From JANNHP01 sp031404455 (GTDB taxonomy: Bacteria; Planctomycetota; JAJSAM01; JAJVHW01): a stretch of DNA of 8,498 nucleotides. Below the pieces are notes generated by a model. It saw only the letters and a list, made by a program, of their open reading frames with translations. It did not search any database and was not told the DNA's origin. This document shows, piece by piece, positions 1-5,421 of this stretch (position 1 is its first letter; the number at the start of each line of letters is the position of its first letter). Where the stretch lies: positions 1 through 8,498 of the forward strand of contig JANNHP010000289.1 in the NCBI GenBank assembly GCA_031404455.1, written 5' to 3'. A program made the translations under genes and the position numbers.

Positions 1-327
1 TCGCGCCTGAAGGCGATCAAGGAGGCGCACGGCGCGAACGCGAACGGCTTCTACATCGGTGCAACCGTCCGGCCGATAGGTCTGAGTCGATCGAGGGCAA
101 TCGCGTGCTTCTTAGCCGCGTCTTCCGGGCCGAAGAAACAGGCTGACTCGGACGATGAATCGAGAGACGGGCGGCGTCTGGGAGTTACCAGCTCCGAAAC
201 GCTCAAGCGCCCGCCGGACGAAGTTCTACAGCGGTCGTCTTGTTGCCCGTCTGCCGAGCATCATCGGCCGTCGCGGGCGGCGTCTGCAACTTCGTGTCGG
301 CCCGCGTCGCTCGCGAGGAGACGCACG
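1..327. other. Left-edge region with no confident gene
   Basis: No gene here is well supported. The forward frame beginning at base 1 is open all the way into the 328-663 gene. Its first 20 codons or so (SRLKAIKEAHGANANGFYIG) look coding, with nearly all G/C third positions, but after base 60 the third-position bias collapses. This may be the tail of a gene cut by the window edge and then disrupted, or chance. A 13-base sequence, CGGGCGGCGTCTG, occurs at 168-180 and again at 274-286. The first copy is part of a small hairpin (AGACG at 165-169, CGTCT at 175-179). The only clear signal is the AGGAG ribosome site at 312-317, which serves the next gene. Confidence 0.4.
51..206 (-). CDS. Possible short ORF, unknown; may be a remnant
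   Basis: This is a reverse-strand frame with a TTG start at 206 and a TAG stop at 53-51, giving 51 residues. The last 28 or so (from FFGPEDAAKKH to VAPM) read more like protein than the opposite strand, and their third positions are mostly G/C. No Shine-Dalgarno site precedes the TTG, and the frame is open only from a TGA not far upstream, so this could be the remaining 3' end of a decayed gene. I do not recognise a family. It is kept because it is the most protein-like reading of this stretch, but chance is quite possible. Confidence 0.15.
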   Translation of the reverse strand: MSVSELVTPRRRPSLDSSSESACFFGPEDAAKKHAIALDRLRPIGRTVAPM

Positions 328-663
328 ATGCAAGGGAACACGAACGAGCGCGGCCGTCTGGAGTTCCGGTTTGCCGCGCCGTATCCGACGTGGCTGCGCA
401 ATGGAGAGCACGTCAACTTCCCCGGCGGCAACGTCGCCGATCCCGAGATTGGCCTTGACGTGGAGACATGGAAGCAGGGGCACGACACGTCGTTCTGGGT
501 GACGGTGCACTTCCGTGGCGAGCGCAGCGCGATCTACCCGATTGGCTGGCAAGAGTTAGGCTCGAACGGTCCCGACATCATCGTGACAATCGACTGGACG
601 CCTGAGCACATCACCATCGGTATCAACGACAGGCGCAAGATCTTCACCCGTGCTCGCCTCTAG
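328..663 (+). CDS. Hypothetical 111-aa Trp-rich, probable beta protein
   Basis: The family is not recognised. The ATG at 328 has a good ribosome site (gaggag, 7 bases upstream), which fixes the start although the frame stays open to the left. Codons are strongly G/C-ending. The protein is rich in Trp, Phe, His and Ile, with alternating hydrophobic stretches that suggest beta strands: residues 55-62 (SFWVTVHF), 68-74 and 84-90 (IIVTIDW). The segment IDWTPEHITIGINDRRKIF (88-106) resembles the WTPxxI...DG strand pair seen in LamG or GH16-like concanavalin folds, but there is no catalytic ExDxxE motif, so at most a lectin-like fold is suggested. There is no signal peptide or membrane segment. Its 3' end overlaps a possible opposite-strand gene by 108 bases. 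Confidence 0.75.
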   Translation: MQGNTNERGRLEFRFAAPYPTWLRNGEHVNFPGGNVADPEIGLDVETWKQGHDTSFWVTVHFRGERSAIYPIGWQELGSNGPDIIVTIDWTPEHITIGINDRRKIFTRARL

Positions 664-834
664 CGCGCTCCCGGTCGGTCGGCAGCGCGGATCATTCAAC
701 GCTTCGTTCAGCCAAGCCACCGACTCCGGTCCGCAGCGCCGAAGGAAGTTGCGGAACGGAATCGACGTGAGCATCGCGGATTGTGCGAGCCGGTCGCGGA
801 CGTACTGCGGAGCCATCGCGGTTGAAGCGGCCAT
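556..834 (-). CDS. Possible hypothetical protein, 92 aa, antisense overlap
   Basis: The reverse strand reads from ATG 834 (or the in-frame ATG at 816) to a stop at 558-556. The N-terminal 55 residues look like real protein: YVRDRLAQSAMLTSIPF followed by NFLRRCGPESVAWLNEALND, with amphipathic helices, aromatics and mostly G/C third positions. The same stretch on the forward strand is poor. The last 36 residues (Asp/Val-rich) are antisense to the well-supported 328-663 gene and look less convincing, so the gene may be truncated or have a replaced tail. No clear Shine-Dalgarno site precedes either ATG. The start lies only 9 bases from the divergent 844 start, so each gene's promoter would sit inside the other gene. 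I do not recognise the family; an alternative is a pseudogene fragment. Confidence 0.4.
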   Translation of the reverse strand: MAASTAMAPQYVRDRLAQSAMLTSIPFRNFLRRCGPESVAWLNEALNDPRCRPTGSALEASTGEDLAPVVDTDGDVLRRPVDCHDDVGTVRA

Positions 835-843
835 GGAGGAAGC

Positions 844-1635
844 ATGAGCCTCGACCTTTCCAGTGTCCGCGCTAAGCTCGCGCGGGCGGAAGAACACATC
901 AGCGCTCTCGACAAGGAAGCCGCCGCGTGGCTCGAAAGTCGTCCGTACGAATTCGAGACCGAGGCACACCGTGACTACACCGAGTTCCGACTGCGCCTTC
1001 GCGTCTTGGAGCGCGACTGCACGCGCATCGGCTTGGCCTTCGGCGACTGCATCAACAACCTTCGATGCGCCCTCGATCACCTGATGTACGCGATAGCGGC
1101 TCAGAAAGTCGATGCGGCTGGGCTGCGCGCTCTCTCCGCTATGGAGTCCTTCAACTTCCCCATCGTCGAAGCCGCGCAGCAGTTCGCGAGGGCCAGGAAG
1201 AAACTCGCGGTCCTGGGTCAGCCGGTTCTCGACGCCATCGAGTCGGTGCAGCAGTACCCGTGTCGGAACTCGGAGGAAGCGTCTCTGATGCTCACGCTCC
1301 GCAACCTCAACAACAACGACAAGCACAGGAGGTTCCACTTGGGCTTCGGTGGCATCGGCCCCACGATGCGCATTGGATACCTCGGCCACCCCCCCGACGC
1401 CTTCCCGGTCGCTGTGGCGCACTTCGGCGACGCGCGCGACGGCGCGGAAGTCATAACGGTCACCACTTCGAGACCGTCCCCAAACATCAAGTTCGAGATC
1501 CAACTCATGGTGAACGTAGCCATCGACTACACGATCGCGGGCCAGCCGTTCCGCACTTCTGCTACGGGCTTCGCGCGCGCGGCGCGCGAGCACGTCAAGG
1601 GAGTCATTGACGTCGTCTCCGACGCCGCGAAGTAG
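844..1635 (+). CDS. Hypothetical protein with RxALDH / NDKHR signature
   Basis: This is a 263-aa soluble protein. The start at 844 follows GGAGGA at 835-840, a tight but usable spacing. The N-terminal 1-60 is strongly helical and charged. Residues 70-84 contain NLRCALDHLMYAIA, followed by a short FPI motif (105-107) and a conserved-looking NNNDKHRRFH block (156-165). The C-terminal half (170-235) alternates strands and loops. From memory, the combination LRxALDHL ... FPI ... N.xDKHR marks a widespread family of uncharacterised bacterial proteins, frequent in actinobacteria and mobile regions. I cannot name a proven function. R74-x4-H79 fits the R-x4-6-H motif of HEPN RNases, but the family assignment is inference. 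There is no membrane segment or signal peptide. A small hairpin follows the stop. Confidence 0.8.
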   Translation: MSLDLSSVRAKLARAEEHISALDKEAAAWLESRPYEFETEAHRDYTEFRLRLRVLERDCTRIGLAFGDCINNLRCALDHLMYAIAAQKVDAAGLRALSAMESFNFPIVEAAQQFARARKKLAVLGQPVLDAIESVQQYPCRNSEEASLMLTLRNLNNNDKHRRFHLGFGGIGPTMRIGYLGHPPDAFPVAVAHFGDARDGAEVITVTTSRPSPNIKFEIQLMVNVAIDYTIAGQPFRTSATGFARAAREHVKGVIDVVSDAAK

Positions 1636-1650
1636 GGGATCGCGCATCCC
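1636..1650 (+). terminator. Weak candidate terminator hairpin
   Basis: Directly after the stop codon, GGGAT (1636-1640) can pair with ATCCC (1646-1650) around a CGCGC loop. A T/C-rich but interrupted tract (1668-1680) follows about 18 bases later rather than immediately, so classic intrinsic termination is doubtful. Confidence 0.3.
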
Positions 1651-1690
1651 TGAACGTTAGAGCCTACGATTTCTCTTCTTGGCCTCGGCG

Positions 1691-1766
1691 TCGTCGTAAC
1701 TTTCGCGCGCGGTACTGACGTCGTCGTAAGTCAACTCGCGTCGTCGCCGTCGAATCGTCGTAAGTC
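1691..1766. repeat. Three direct repeats, TCGTCGTAAGTC type
   Basis: The 12-mer TCGTCGTAAGTC occurs exactly at 1721-1732 and 1755-1766. A 10/12 copy (TCGTCGTAACTT) lies at 1691-1702. Copies start 30 and 34 bases apart, about three helical turns. The right copy is inside the 3' end of the minus-strand 1731-2069 gene, the middle copy spans its stop codon, and the left copy is in the gap between the convergent genes. They could be protein-binding sites or iterons, or the trace of a local duplication of the gene's end. GTCGTC-rich coding sequence makes partial matches easy, so function is unproven. Confidence 0.55.
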
Positions 1767-2069
1767 GAATGGCCGCGCGGCGCCGCGACGGCGGGACAAC
1801 TCCAAGCGGAGCGCGATGCCCGTCGCCGGATCGGGCACGATGTCCGTGCCCGCGCGCAGTTCGCGGGCGAAGTCTTCGGCTACGCGACGGGCCTCGCCGT
1901 ACTCAAGCGACCGGCTCCGCGTGTAGTGGGCGAGGAGCGTCGCCCAGGAGAGGCGCAGCACGCGACCGAACGGACGTACCTTGCCCCCGTAGAGAACGCA
2001 TCGCACGCGATCCGCGAAGTAGTTGCGCCGGATGATCGTCCAGGGGGCGTCGGTGCCGCGCTTCGGCAT
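1731..2069 (-). CDS. Hypothetical 112-aa protein
   Basis: This reverse-strand gene begins with MPKRGTDAPWTIIRRNYF at ATG 2069 and stops at TGA 1733-1731. The frame is open further upstream, but the upstream part is low-complexity Ala/Ser/Cys sequence antisense to the start of the 2152 gene, so I prefer the internal ATG. The codons show strong G/C third positions. The protein is basic and mixed: VRCVLYGGKVRPFGRVLRLSW (about 22-42) suggests short strands, and ATLLAHYTRSRSLEYGEARRVAEDFARELR (43-72) an amphipathic helix. The tail is Arg/Asp-rich. There is no signal peptide. No good Shine-Dalgarno site is visible. I do not recognise the family. It converges on the 844-1635 gene and diverges from the 2152 gene across an 82-bp gap. 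Confidence 0.65.
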   Translation of the reverse strand: MPKRGTDAPWTIIRRNYFADRVRCVLYGGKVRPFGRVLRLSWATLLAHYTRSRSLEYGEARRVAEDFARELRAGTDIVPDPATGIALRLELSRRRGAARPFDLRRFDGDDAS

Positions 2070-2151
2070 CGGTGTAGTGTACGGACCGTCACGCCTAGAG
2101 GTCGGTGCAGGTTGCCCGGCATGCTGAAGGCGCGCACAGGAGGAGGACACC
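2070..2151. promoter_or_regulatory. Divergent intergenic region with strong ribosome site
   Basis: These 82 bases separate two divergent starts (2069 minus, 2152 plus), so promoters for both genes are expected here. I see no convincing -35/-10 pair. A long Shine-Dalgarno sequence, AGGAGGAGG (2138-2146), lies 5 bases before ATG 2152 and makes that start firm. A small palindrome, ACGG-A-CCGT, lies at about 2080-2090 and is too short to interpret. Confidence 0.45.
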
Positions 2152-2676
2152 ATGCGATTCTGGGCAGCGATCGTGGCGACGGCGGTGGCGACTGCGGCGG
2201 CCGTGCATGTGGTGGAGCTGCGCGCGCAGGACCGGGACGCGCCCGCGCGCATCGACGCGGAGGCCGAGAACACGCGCGTCGCCTACTGCGCCTTCGCCAA
2301 CGCGATCGACAAGGGCACAGAGATCCGCGACATCCCTCCCGAAGTGATGGCGCGTTTCACGCTGGCGTCCTCGTGGAAGGCGGAGGACTTGCAGAGCGTC
2401 GAGTCGCTCCGAGCCTTCTTCCGGGTGCTCAGCAAGTCGGCCGAAGGCGAGTCCGAGAAGGCGTCCACGGCCAAGACGGCGGACGAAAGGGCGGCCGGAG
2501 TAGATGACGCCATGGTTGACTTCGACATGGCGTTCGCCTGCTCGGGCGCGCTGGGGACCGGCTGCCATCAACTTCGCGTCGGAAACGCGACTGAGGCGGC
2601 GGCCACGCTTAGGAGGACCCTCGACGTCGTTCGCGCGCTCCAAGCCAAGCGGGCGGCCGAGGCGAAGGGAAAATGA
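2152..2676 (+). CDS. Probable exported protein of unknown function, 174 aa
   Basis: The start is set by AGGAGGAGG five bases upstream. Residues 1-25 form a short basic start (MRF) and a hydrophobic Ala/Val stretch ending near LRAQD, which resembles a signal peptide or N-terminal membrane anchor, with possible cleavage around residue 25. The remainder is hydrophilic and mostly helical. A Lys/Glu/Ala-rich stretch at 95-118 is probably flexible. Three cysteines are present: C46 (AYCAF), C130 (FACSG) and C138 (TGCHQ). The pair at 130 and 138 could form a disulfide in the periplasm, which would fit export. No catalytic motif is evident and I do not recognise the family. The 2781 membrane-protein gene follows in the same direction after 104 bases, so a common transcript is possible. 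Confidence 0.7.
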   Translation: MRFWAAIVATAVATAAAVHVVELRAQDRDAPARIDAEAENTRVAYCAFANAIDKGTEIRDIPPEVMARFTLASSWKAEDLQSVESLRAFFRVLSKSAEGESEKASTAKTADERAAGVDDAMVDFDMAFACSGALGTGCHQLRVGNATEAAATLRRTLDVVRALQAKRAAEAKGK

Positions 2677-2780
2677 CGCGATAGGACCGGGCGAGAACCG
2701 CGACGAGTTGCCTTCAGCCTCGGACTCGACCTAGGCTGCCAATCGTCGGCTCTCGCTGACTGGGAGGAAGCGGTGTTCCC

Positions 2781-3377
2781 GTGAAAGCTGCCGCGCTCGT
2801 CGCATTCGTAATCGCAGTTCTCTGTGGCCTTGCCACCGGAGGAACCTACGCATTCGCCTCGACGGTCGCCGCGCTCGGCGCCGTTCTGCTACGAACGGAA
2901 CGTGCCTGCACGGCGGCGATCGACAACATGGACACTGCGTCGAGCTGGGAACGCTACGAAGCTGGCCGGAAAGTCTGGGAGGCGCTTGGCATCGTGGCGC
3001 TCGCACTGGCGGCAGTCGGGACGATCGTCCTGTGGACTCTGGTGCCAGACGACCAGACGCAGTATGTCCAGACCGTCGGCCTCTGGCTCATCCTGGGAAT
3101 GGGGACGATCAGCACGGAATCGGGGATGCCCGCTCGCACTCGACTTGCGTGGCGTGGCGGTGCCGCTGCTGTGGTCCTCGCGATGGCATTTGCGACGCCG
3201 CCTCGCGTTCGTTTCTGCTTTGACCTGTGGGATTCGATCGGTGGCGGCGGCGGCGTGCTGCTCATCGTGCTCGCGTCAACGGTCCTGTTGGGACTCGGAC
3301 GCTTGGTGTTGGGCGCCGTCAGGGAGCGCATCGCACGGACCCAGGCTCCGCGCACGCCTCCCGGTCCCCCGAAGTAG
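2781..3377 (+). CDS. Multi-pass membrane protein of unknown function
   Basis: This is a 198-aa protein starting at GTG 2781, with GGGAGG at 2762-2767 as a rather distant ribosome site. The GTG at 2773 is in another frame that stops at once, so 2781 is the best start. Hydrophobic segments lie at about 3-37 (long, possibly one tilted or two short helices), 69-88, 98-110 (weaker), 125-140 and 158-180. A hydrophilic loop (38-66) carries RTERACTAAIDNMD and a charged WERYEAGRKVWE stretch. The tail (181-198) is basic and Pro-rich and probably cytoplasmic. A GGGGG run lies at 154-158. No transporter or enzyme motif is visible and I do not recognise the family. It lies downstream of the probable exported protein in the same orientation, so the two may act together at the envelope, which is inference only. 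Confidence 0.7.
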   Translation: MKAAALVAFVIAVLCGLATGGTYAFASTVAALGAVLLRTERACTAAIDNMDTASSWERYEAGRKVWEALGIVALALAAVGTIVLWTLVPDDQTQYVQTVGLWLILGMGTISTESGMPARTRLAWRGGAAAVVLAMAFATPPRVRFCFDLWDSIGGGGGVLLIVLASTVLLGLGRLVLGAVRERIARTQAPRTPPGPPK

Positions 3378-3396
3378 GAAACGTCACTCGCGGGGC

Positions 3397-3495
3397 ATGC
3401 CGCGATCCTCGGAACTGCACGGCGAGACCGTCCCCCCGATACCGGATGATGCGCGAGTCCGGGTGGTCCCCGGACCCCGACTCACCATCGGGTAG
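3397..3495 (+). CDS. Possible 32-aa small protein
   Basis: A short frame starts at ATG 3397 (MPRSSELHGETVPPIPDD and onward) and ends at TAG 3493-3495. Third positions are mostly G/C and the peptide is not obviously low-complexity. No Shine-Dalgarno site lies at a normal distance (AGGA is about 17 bases away), and the frame overlaps the hairpin at 3457-3475. It could be a leader peptide or chance in GC-rich DNA. Confidence 0.15.
   Translation: MPRSSELHGETVPPIPDDARVRVVPGPRLTIG
3457..3475. promoter_or_regulatory. Perfect 7-bp hairpin in the pre-module gap
   Basis: GTCCGGG (3457-3463) and CCCGGAC (3469-3475) form a perfect seven-pair stem with the five-base loop TGGTC. It lies 80 bases after the membrane-protein stop and about 85 bases before the regulator gene. 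No T tract follows, so it could be a Rho-assisted terminator, an operator or part of an origin. Function is not shown by sequence alone. Confidence 0.4.
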
Positions 3496-3504
3496 TCGTC
3501 GAGC

Positions 3505-3538
3505 CGGGCGGGAGATCCAGTCCAGCGGACCCCGCCCG
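3505..3538. promoter_or_regulatory. Nested hairpin upstream of regulator gene
   Basis: CGGGCGGG (3505-3512) pairs perfectly with CCCGCCCG (3531-3538). Inside the loop, GTCC (3520-3523) pairs with GGAC (3527-3530) around AGC, and this inner stem abuts the right arm of the outer stem, leaving a seven-base bulge (AGATCCA) on the left only. The two stems could stack into one bulged 12-pair hairpin. It ends 22 bases before ATG 3561, so in RNA it would sit in the leader of the regulator gene. In DNA it could be an operator or a replication structure. Confidence 0.45.
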
Positions 3539-3560
3539 CGCCTCGGCGGAAAGGCTGGAC

Positions 3561-4280
3561 ATGACAAACGAGACACGCGGCGGGAACCGCCGCGCTCCGC
3601 GCACGCCGCACCTTGACGCCCTCGTCCAACACTTGGACGGCACGGTGCCGGGTTGGCGCGGCGACCCCGCGCCCGCGAAGGAACCGGACCCACGCGGGAC
3701 CGCCGCCGAGTCAGACGGACTCGCCGAACTCGCCGCGCTCGACGTCGAGTGGAGCGAGGCCATCGCCGCGCGGTCGCGTCGCGCGGAACATGGCGAGCGC
3801 CCGCACAGCGCGCACTACTCAGACCTCGCGGACAGCGCCGCCCGCGCTCTCCGCCTGGTCGCGGATCTACCGCCCGGCGTCGAACGCGAGGCAGCATGGG
3901 TCGAGTGGCACGTCCGGGAACGTGCTGCGGTGCAGACGGGGGACGATGTCGCGTGGGTGGAGGGCGAGCGCGGCGAGGCGACGGGGCGGGGTGACAGGGT
4001 CGGCGTGCCGACGACCGACCGACTCTCGATCGCCGCCGACAACCGGCGGGTGAAGCTCGACGGCGTCGAGTGCCAGCTCGCGAGCGAGCGCGACGGGAAG
4101 TTCGTCCGATTGCTGCTCGACGCGAAGGGCTCGGCCGTCACGTCCAAGTTCCTCGCGGCGGCGACCGGCGACCGCCCGAGTCGGACGTTCGCGCGAATCC
4201 GGAGGGAGTGTCCCCGCGTCGCCGCGCTCATAGCGCCCTCGACGAAGGCACGGCGCGGCTGGCGACTCCGCGAACGCTGA
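3561..4280 (+). CDS. Putative winged-helix DNA-binding regulator
   Basis: This is a 239-aa protein starting at ATG 3561, with a partial ribosome site GGAAAGG six bases upstream. Residues 1-50 are Pro/Arg/Gly-rich and probably disordered. Residues 52-135 are helical and acidic (DGLAELAALDVEWSEAIAA, then Trp-containing WVEWHVRERAAV). Residues 153-237 resemble the OmpR/PhoB C-terminal winged helix: RLSIAADNRRVKLDG strands, a FVRLLLDAKGSAVTSKFL helix-turn region, the FARIRREC recognition-helix position, and a final strand ARRGWRLRE in place of the usual GxGYRL wing. There is no receiver domain, so this is not an ordinary response regulator. It lies just upstream of an operator-like array and the replication operon, so a likely role is control of that operon. 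The fold is inferred by eye and may be wrong. Confidence 0.7.
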   Translation: MTNETRGGNRRAPRTPHLDALVQHLDGTVPGWRGDPAPAKEPDPRGTAAESDGLAELAALDVEWSEAIAARSRRAEHGERPHSAHYSDLADSAARALRLVADLPPGVEREAAWVEWHVRERAAVQTGDDVAWVEGERGEATGRGDRVGVPTTDRLSIAADNRRVKLDGVECQLASERDGKFVRLLLDAKGSAVTSKFLAAATGDRPSRTFARIRRECPRVAALIAPSTKARRGWRLRER

Positions 4281-4289
4281 GCGCCTGAA

Positions 4290-4323
4290 GTACCACTGCG
4301 GCGCCACTGGCGTACCAGTGCGG
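4290..4323. promoter_or_regulatory. Operator-like repeat array before replication operon
   Basis: GTACCACTGCGG (4290-4301) recurs as GTACCAGTGCGG (4312-4323) with one mismatch, exactly 22 bases apart, which is two helical turns. Between them CACTGG (4305-4310) and CCAGTG (4315-4320) form a perfect inverted repeat around CGTA. The array can be read as three CCACTG/CCAGTG half-sites in 34 bases. It lies 10 bases after the regulator's stop and 41 bases before the first gene of the operon, the expected position for an operator bound by the regulator or by the excisionase-like protein. Which protein binds is unknown. Confidence 0.6.
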
Positions 4324-4363
4324 TCCGTCGCGGCGCGATCGACGATCCGGCATCCTCGCGCGC

Positions 4364-4585
4364 ATGTCCAATGCGAACGCGAAACCGAACGAACTCCCCG
4401 CGCTCCTCACGACGGAGGATGTCGCCGACGCGCTGCGCGTGTCGGTCGTCCACGCGCGCCGCCTCTGCGCCGCCGGGAAGATCCCGGCGACGAGACGCGG
4501 GCGCCGGTGGTACGTGCCCCGGGACGACTTCCTCGCCGCGTTCCGCCCACAAGGCGAGGCGCGCGGCGACGGGAGTCGCCGATGA
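4364..4585 (+). CDS. Excisionase-like HTH_17 DNA-binding protein
   Basis: This 73-aa protein has the MerR-like helix-turn-helix of the HTH_17/excisionase family over residues 13-60. TTEDVADALRVS (helices 1 and 2), VVHARRLCAAGKI (recognition helix) and a wing, ATRRGRRWYVPRDDFLAAF, match the family pattern of LTxxEVAxxLxVSxxTVRRLxxxGxIPAxRxGRxWRIxxxDLxxF. Such proteins bind DNA at attachment sites to drive excision or act as small repressors. No Shine-Dalgarno site precedes ATG 4364, which is unusual against the other genes, so it may be translated from a very short leader. It is the first gene of the overlap-linked operon, next to the operator-like array, and its stop overlaps the Prim-Pol start (ATGA). 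Confidence 0.85.
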   Translation: MSNANAKPNELPALLTTEDVADALRVSVVHARRLCAAGKIPATRRGRRWYVPRDDFLAAFRPQGEARGDGSRR

Positions 4586-5421
4586 CCGCGACCGCCGCGC
4601 CGTCGGATGACCTCGGCCCTGCCGCGCTGGCCTACGTGCGGACCGGACTCCGCGTGTTCCCGATCCGGCGCGACAAGCACCCCCTGTCGGACCACGGGAA
4701 GCTCGACGCGACGACGGACGCAGAGACGATCGCCGCATGGTGGCGACGCTGGCCGACTGCGAACGTCGCCGCGCTGACCGGCCGCGTCGCCGGGTTCGTT
4801 GTCCTCGACGTCGATCCCCGGAACGGTGGCGACTTGGCGCTCGACGAACTCCAGACGCGCCACGAGCCGCTGCCCGCGACGCTGACGTGCCGGACCGGCG
4901 GCGGCGGACGCCACTTCTACTTCGCGCACCCCGGCGGCGAGGTGAGGACGACTCACTCCGCCATGGGCCCGGGTCTCGACGTCCTCGGCGAGCGCGCGTG
5001 CGTCATCCTGCCGCCGTCGGTTCACGCGAGCGGCGGGCGGTATGCGTGGCTCGACTCGTCCGTGCAGTACGCGCCGCTCCCGCGCTGGCTGCGGAAGCTC
5101 GTGCAACCCGCGCCGCGACCCCGCGCCGAGGCGCCCCCGGTCCGGGCGTCCGCCGGGTCGCGGTACGTCCAGGGCGCGCTGGAGAGCGAGATCGCGACCC
5201 TGCGCTCTGCGAATGAGGGGAAGCGCAACGACACGCTGAACCTCGCCGCGTTCAACCTCGGAACGCTCGTCGGCGCGGGCGTTCTGCCCGAGAACGTCGC
5301 CGTCGCCGCGCTGCTCGCCGCCGCGCTGGCGACGCAACTCGATGAGCGAGAGGCGCGCGGGACGATCGCGTCCGGCCTCCGGGCCGGACGGGCTCAGCCT
5401 CGCCGAGTGGGGCGCCGATGA
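4582..5421 (+). CDS. Bifunctional DNA primase/polymerase (Prim-Pol)
   Basis: This 279-aa protein starts at ATG 4582 within the ATGA overlap with the previous gene. The same frame is open further upstream, but that part is antisense-like Arg-rich sequence lying over the HTH gene, so the overlap start is right. Residues 12-165 are an N-terminal Prim-Pol domain of the archaeo-eukaryotic primase superfamily. The metal-binding motif is in FVVLDVDPRNGG (D76, D78), the nucleotide-binding His in RTGGGGRHFYF (H111), and the third acidic motif in GLDVLG (D133), followed by VILPPSVHASGGRYAW. The enzyme makes primers and can extend DNA to start element replication. Residues 205-270 (GKRNDTLNLAAFNLGTLV and onward, to TIASGLRAGR) form a helical domain like those that follow Prim-Pol domains in plasmid and phage primases. 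The helicase-like partner is encoded by the next gene rather than fused. Confidence 0.93.
   Translation: MTATAAPSDDLGPAALAYVRTGLRVFPIRRDKHPLSDHGKLDATTDAETIAAWWRRWPTANVAALTGRVAGFVVLDVDPRNGGDLALDELQTRHEPLPATLTCRTGGGGRHFYFAHPGGEVRTTHSAMGPGLDVLGERACVILPPSVHASGGRYAWLDSSVQYAPLPRWLRKLVQPAPRPRAEAPPVRASAGSRYVQGALESEIATLRSANEGKRNDTLNLAAFNLGTLVGAGVLPENVAVAALLAAALATQLDEREARGTIASGLRAGRAQPRRVGRR

Noticed and set aside
835..1647. Upstream part of the long minus-strand open frame 556-1647, antisense to the 844-1635 gene
   Set aside because: It is Arg/Glu/Val-rich shadow sequence with no motifs. The plus-strand gene has a ribosome site and family-like signatures. Only the 556-834 part was kept, at low confidence.
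3440..3500. Possible tRNA in the hairpin-rich gap before the regulator
   Set aside because: There is no GGTTCGAATC-like T-arm, no acceptor stem pairing and no CCA. The stems do not fit a cloverleaf.
4305..4320. CACTGG-CGTA-CCAGTG as an intrinsic terminator of the 3561 gene
   Set aside because: No T tract follows and the flanking 22-bp-phased direct repeats fit an operator better.
4318..4581. N-terminal extension of the Prim-Pol frame to 4318
   Set aside because: The extension overlies the HTH_17 gene in another frame, is Arg-rich, and ignores the ATGA overlap start used by every later gene in the operon.
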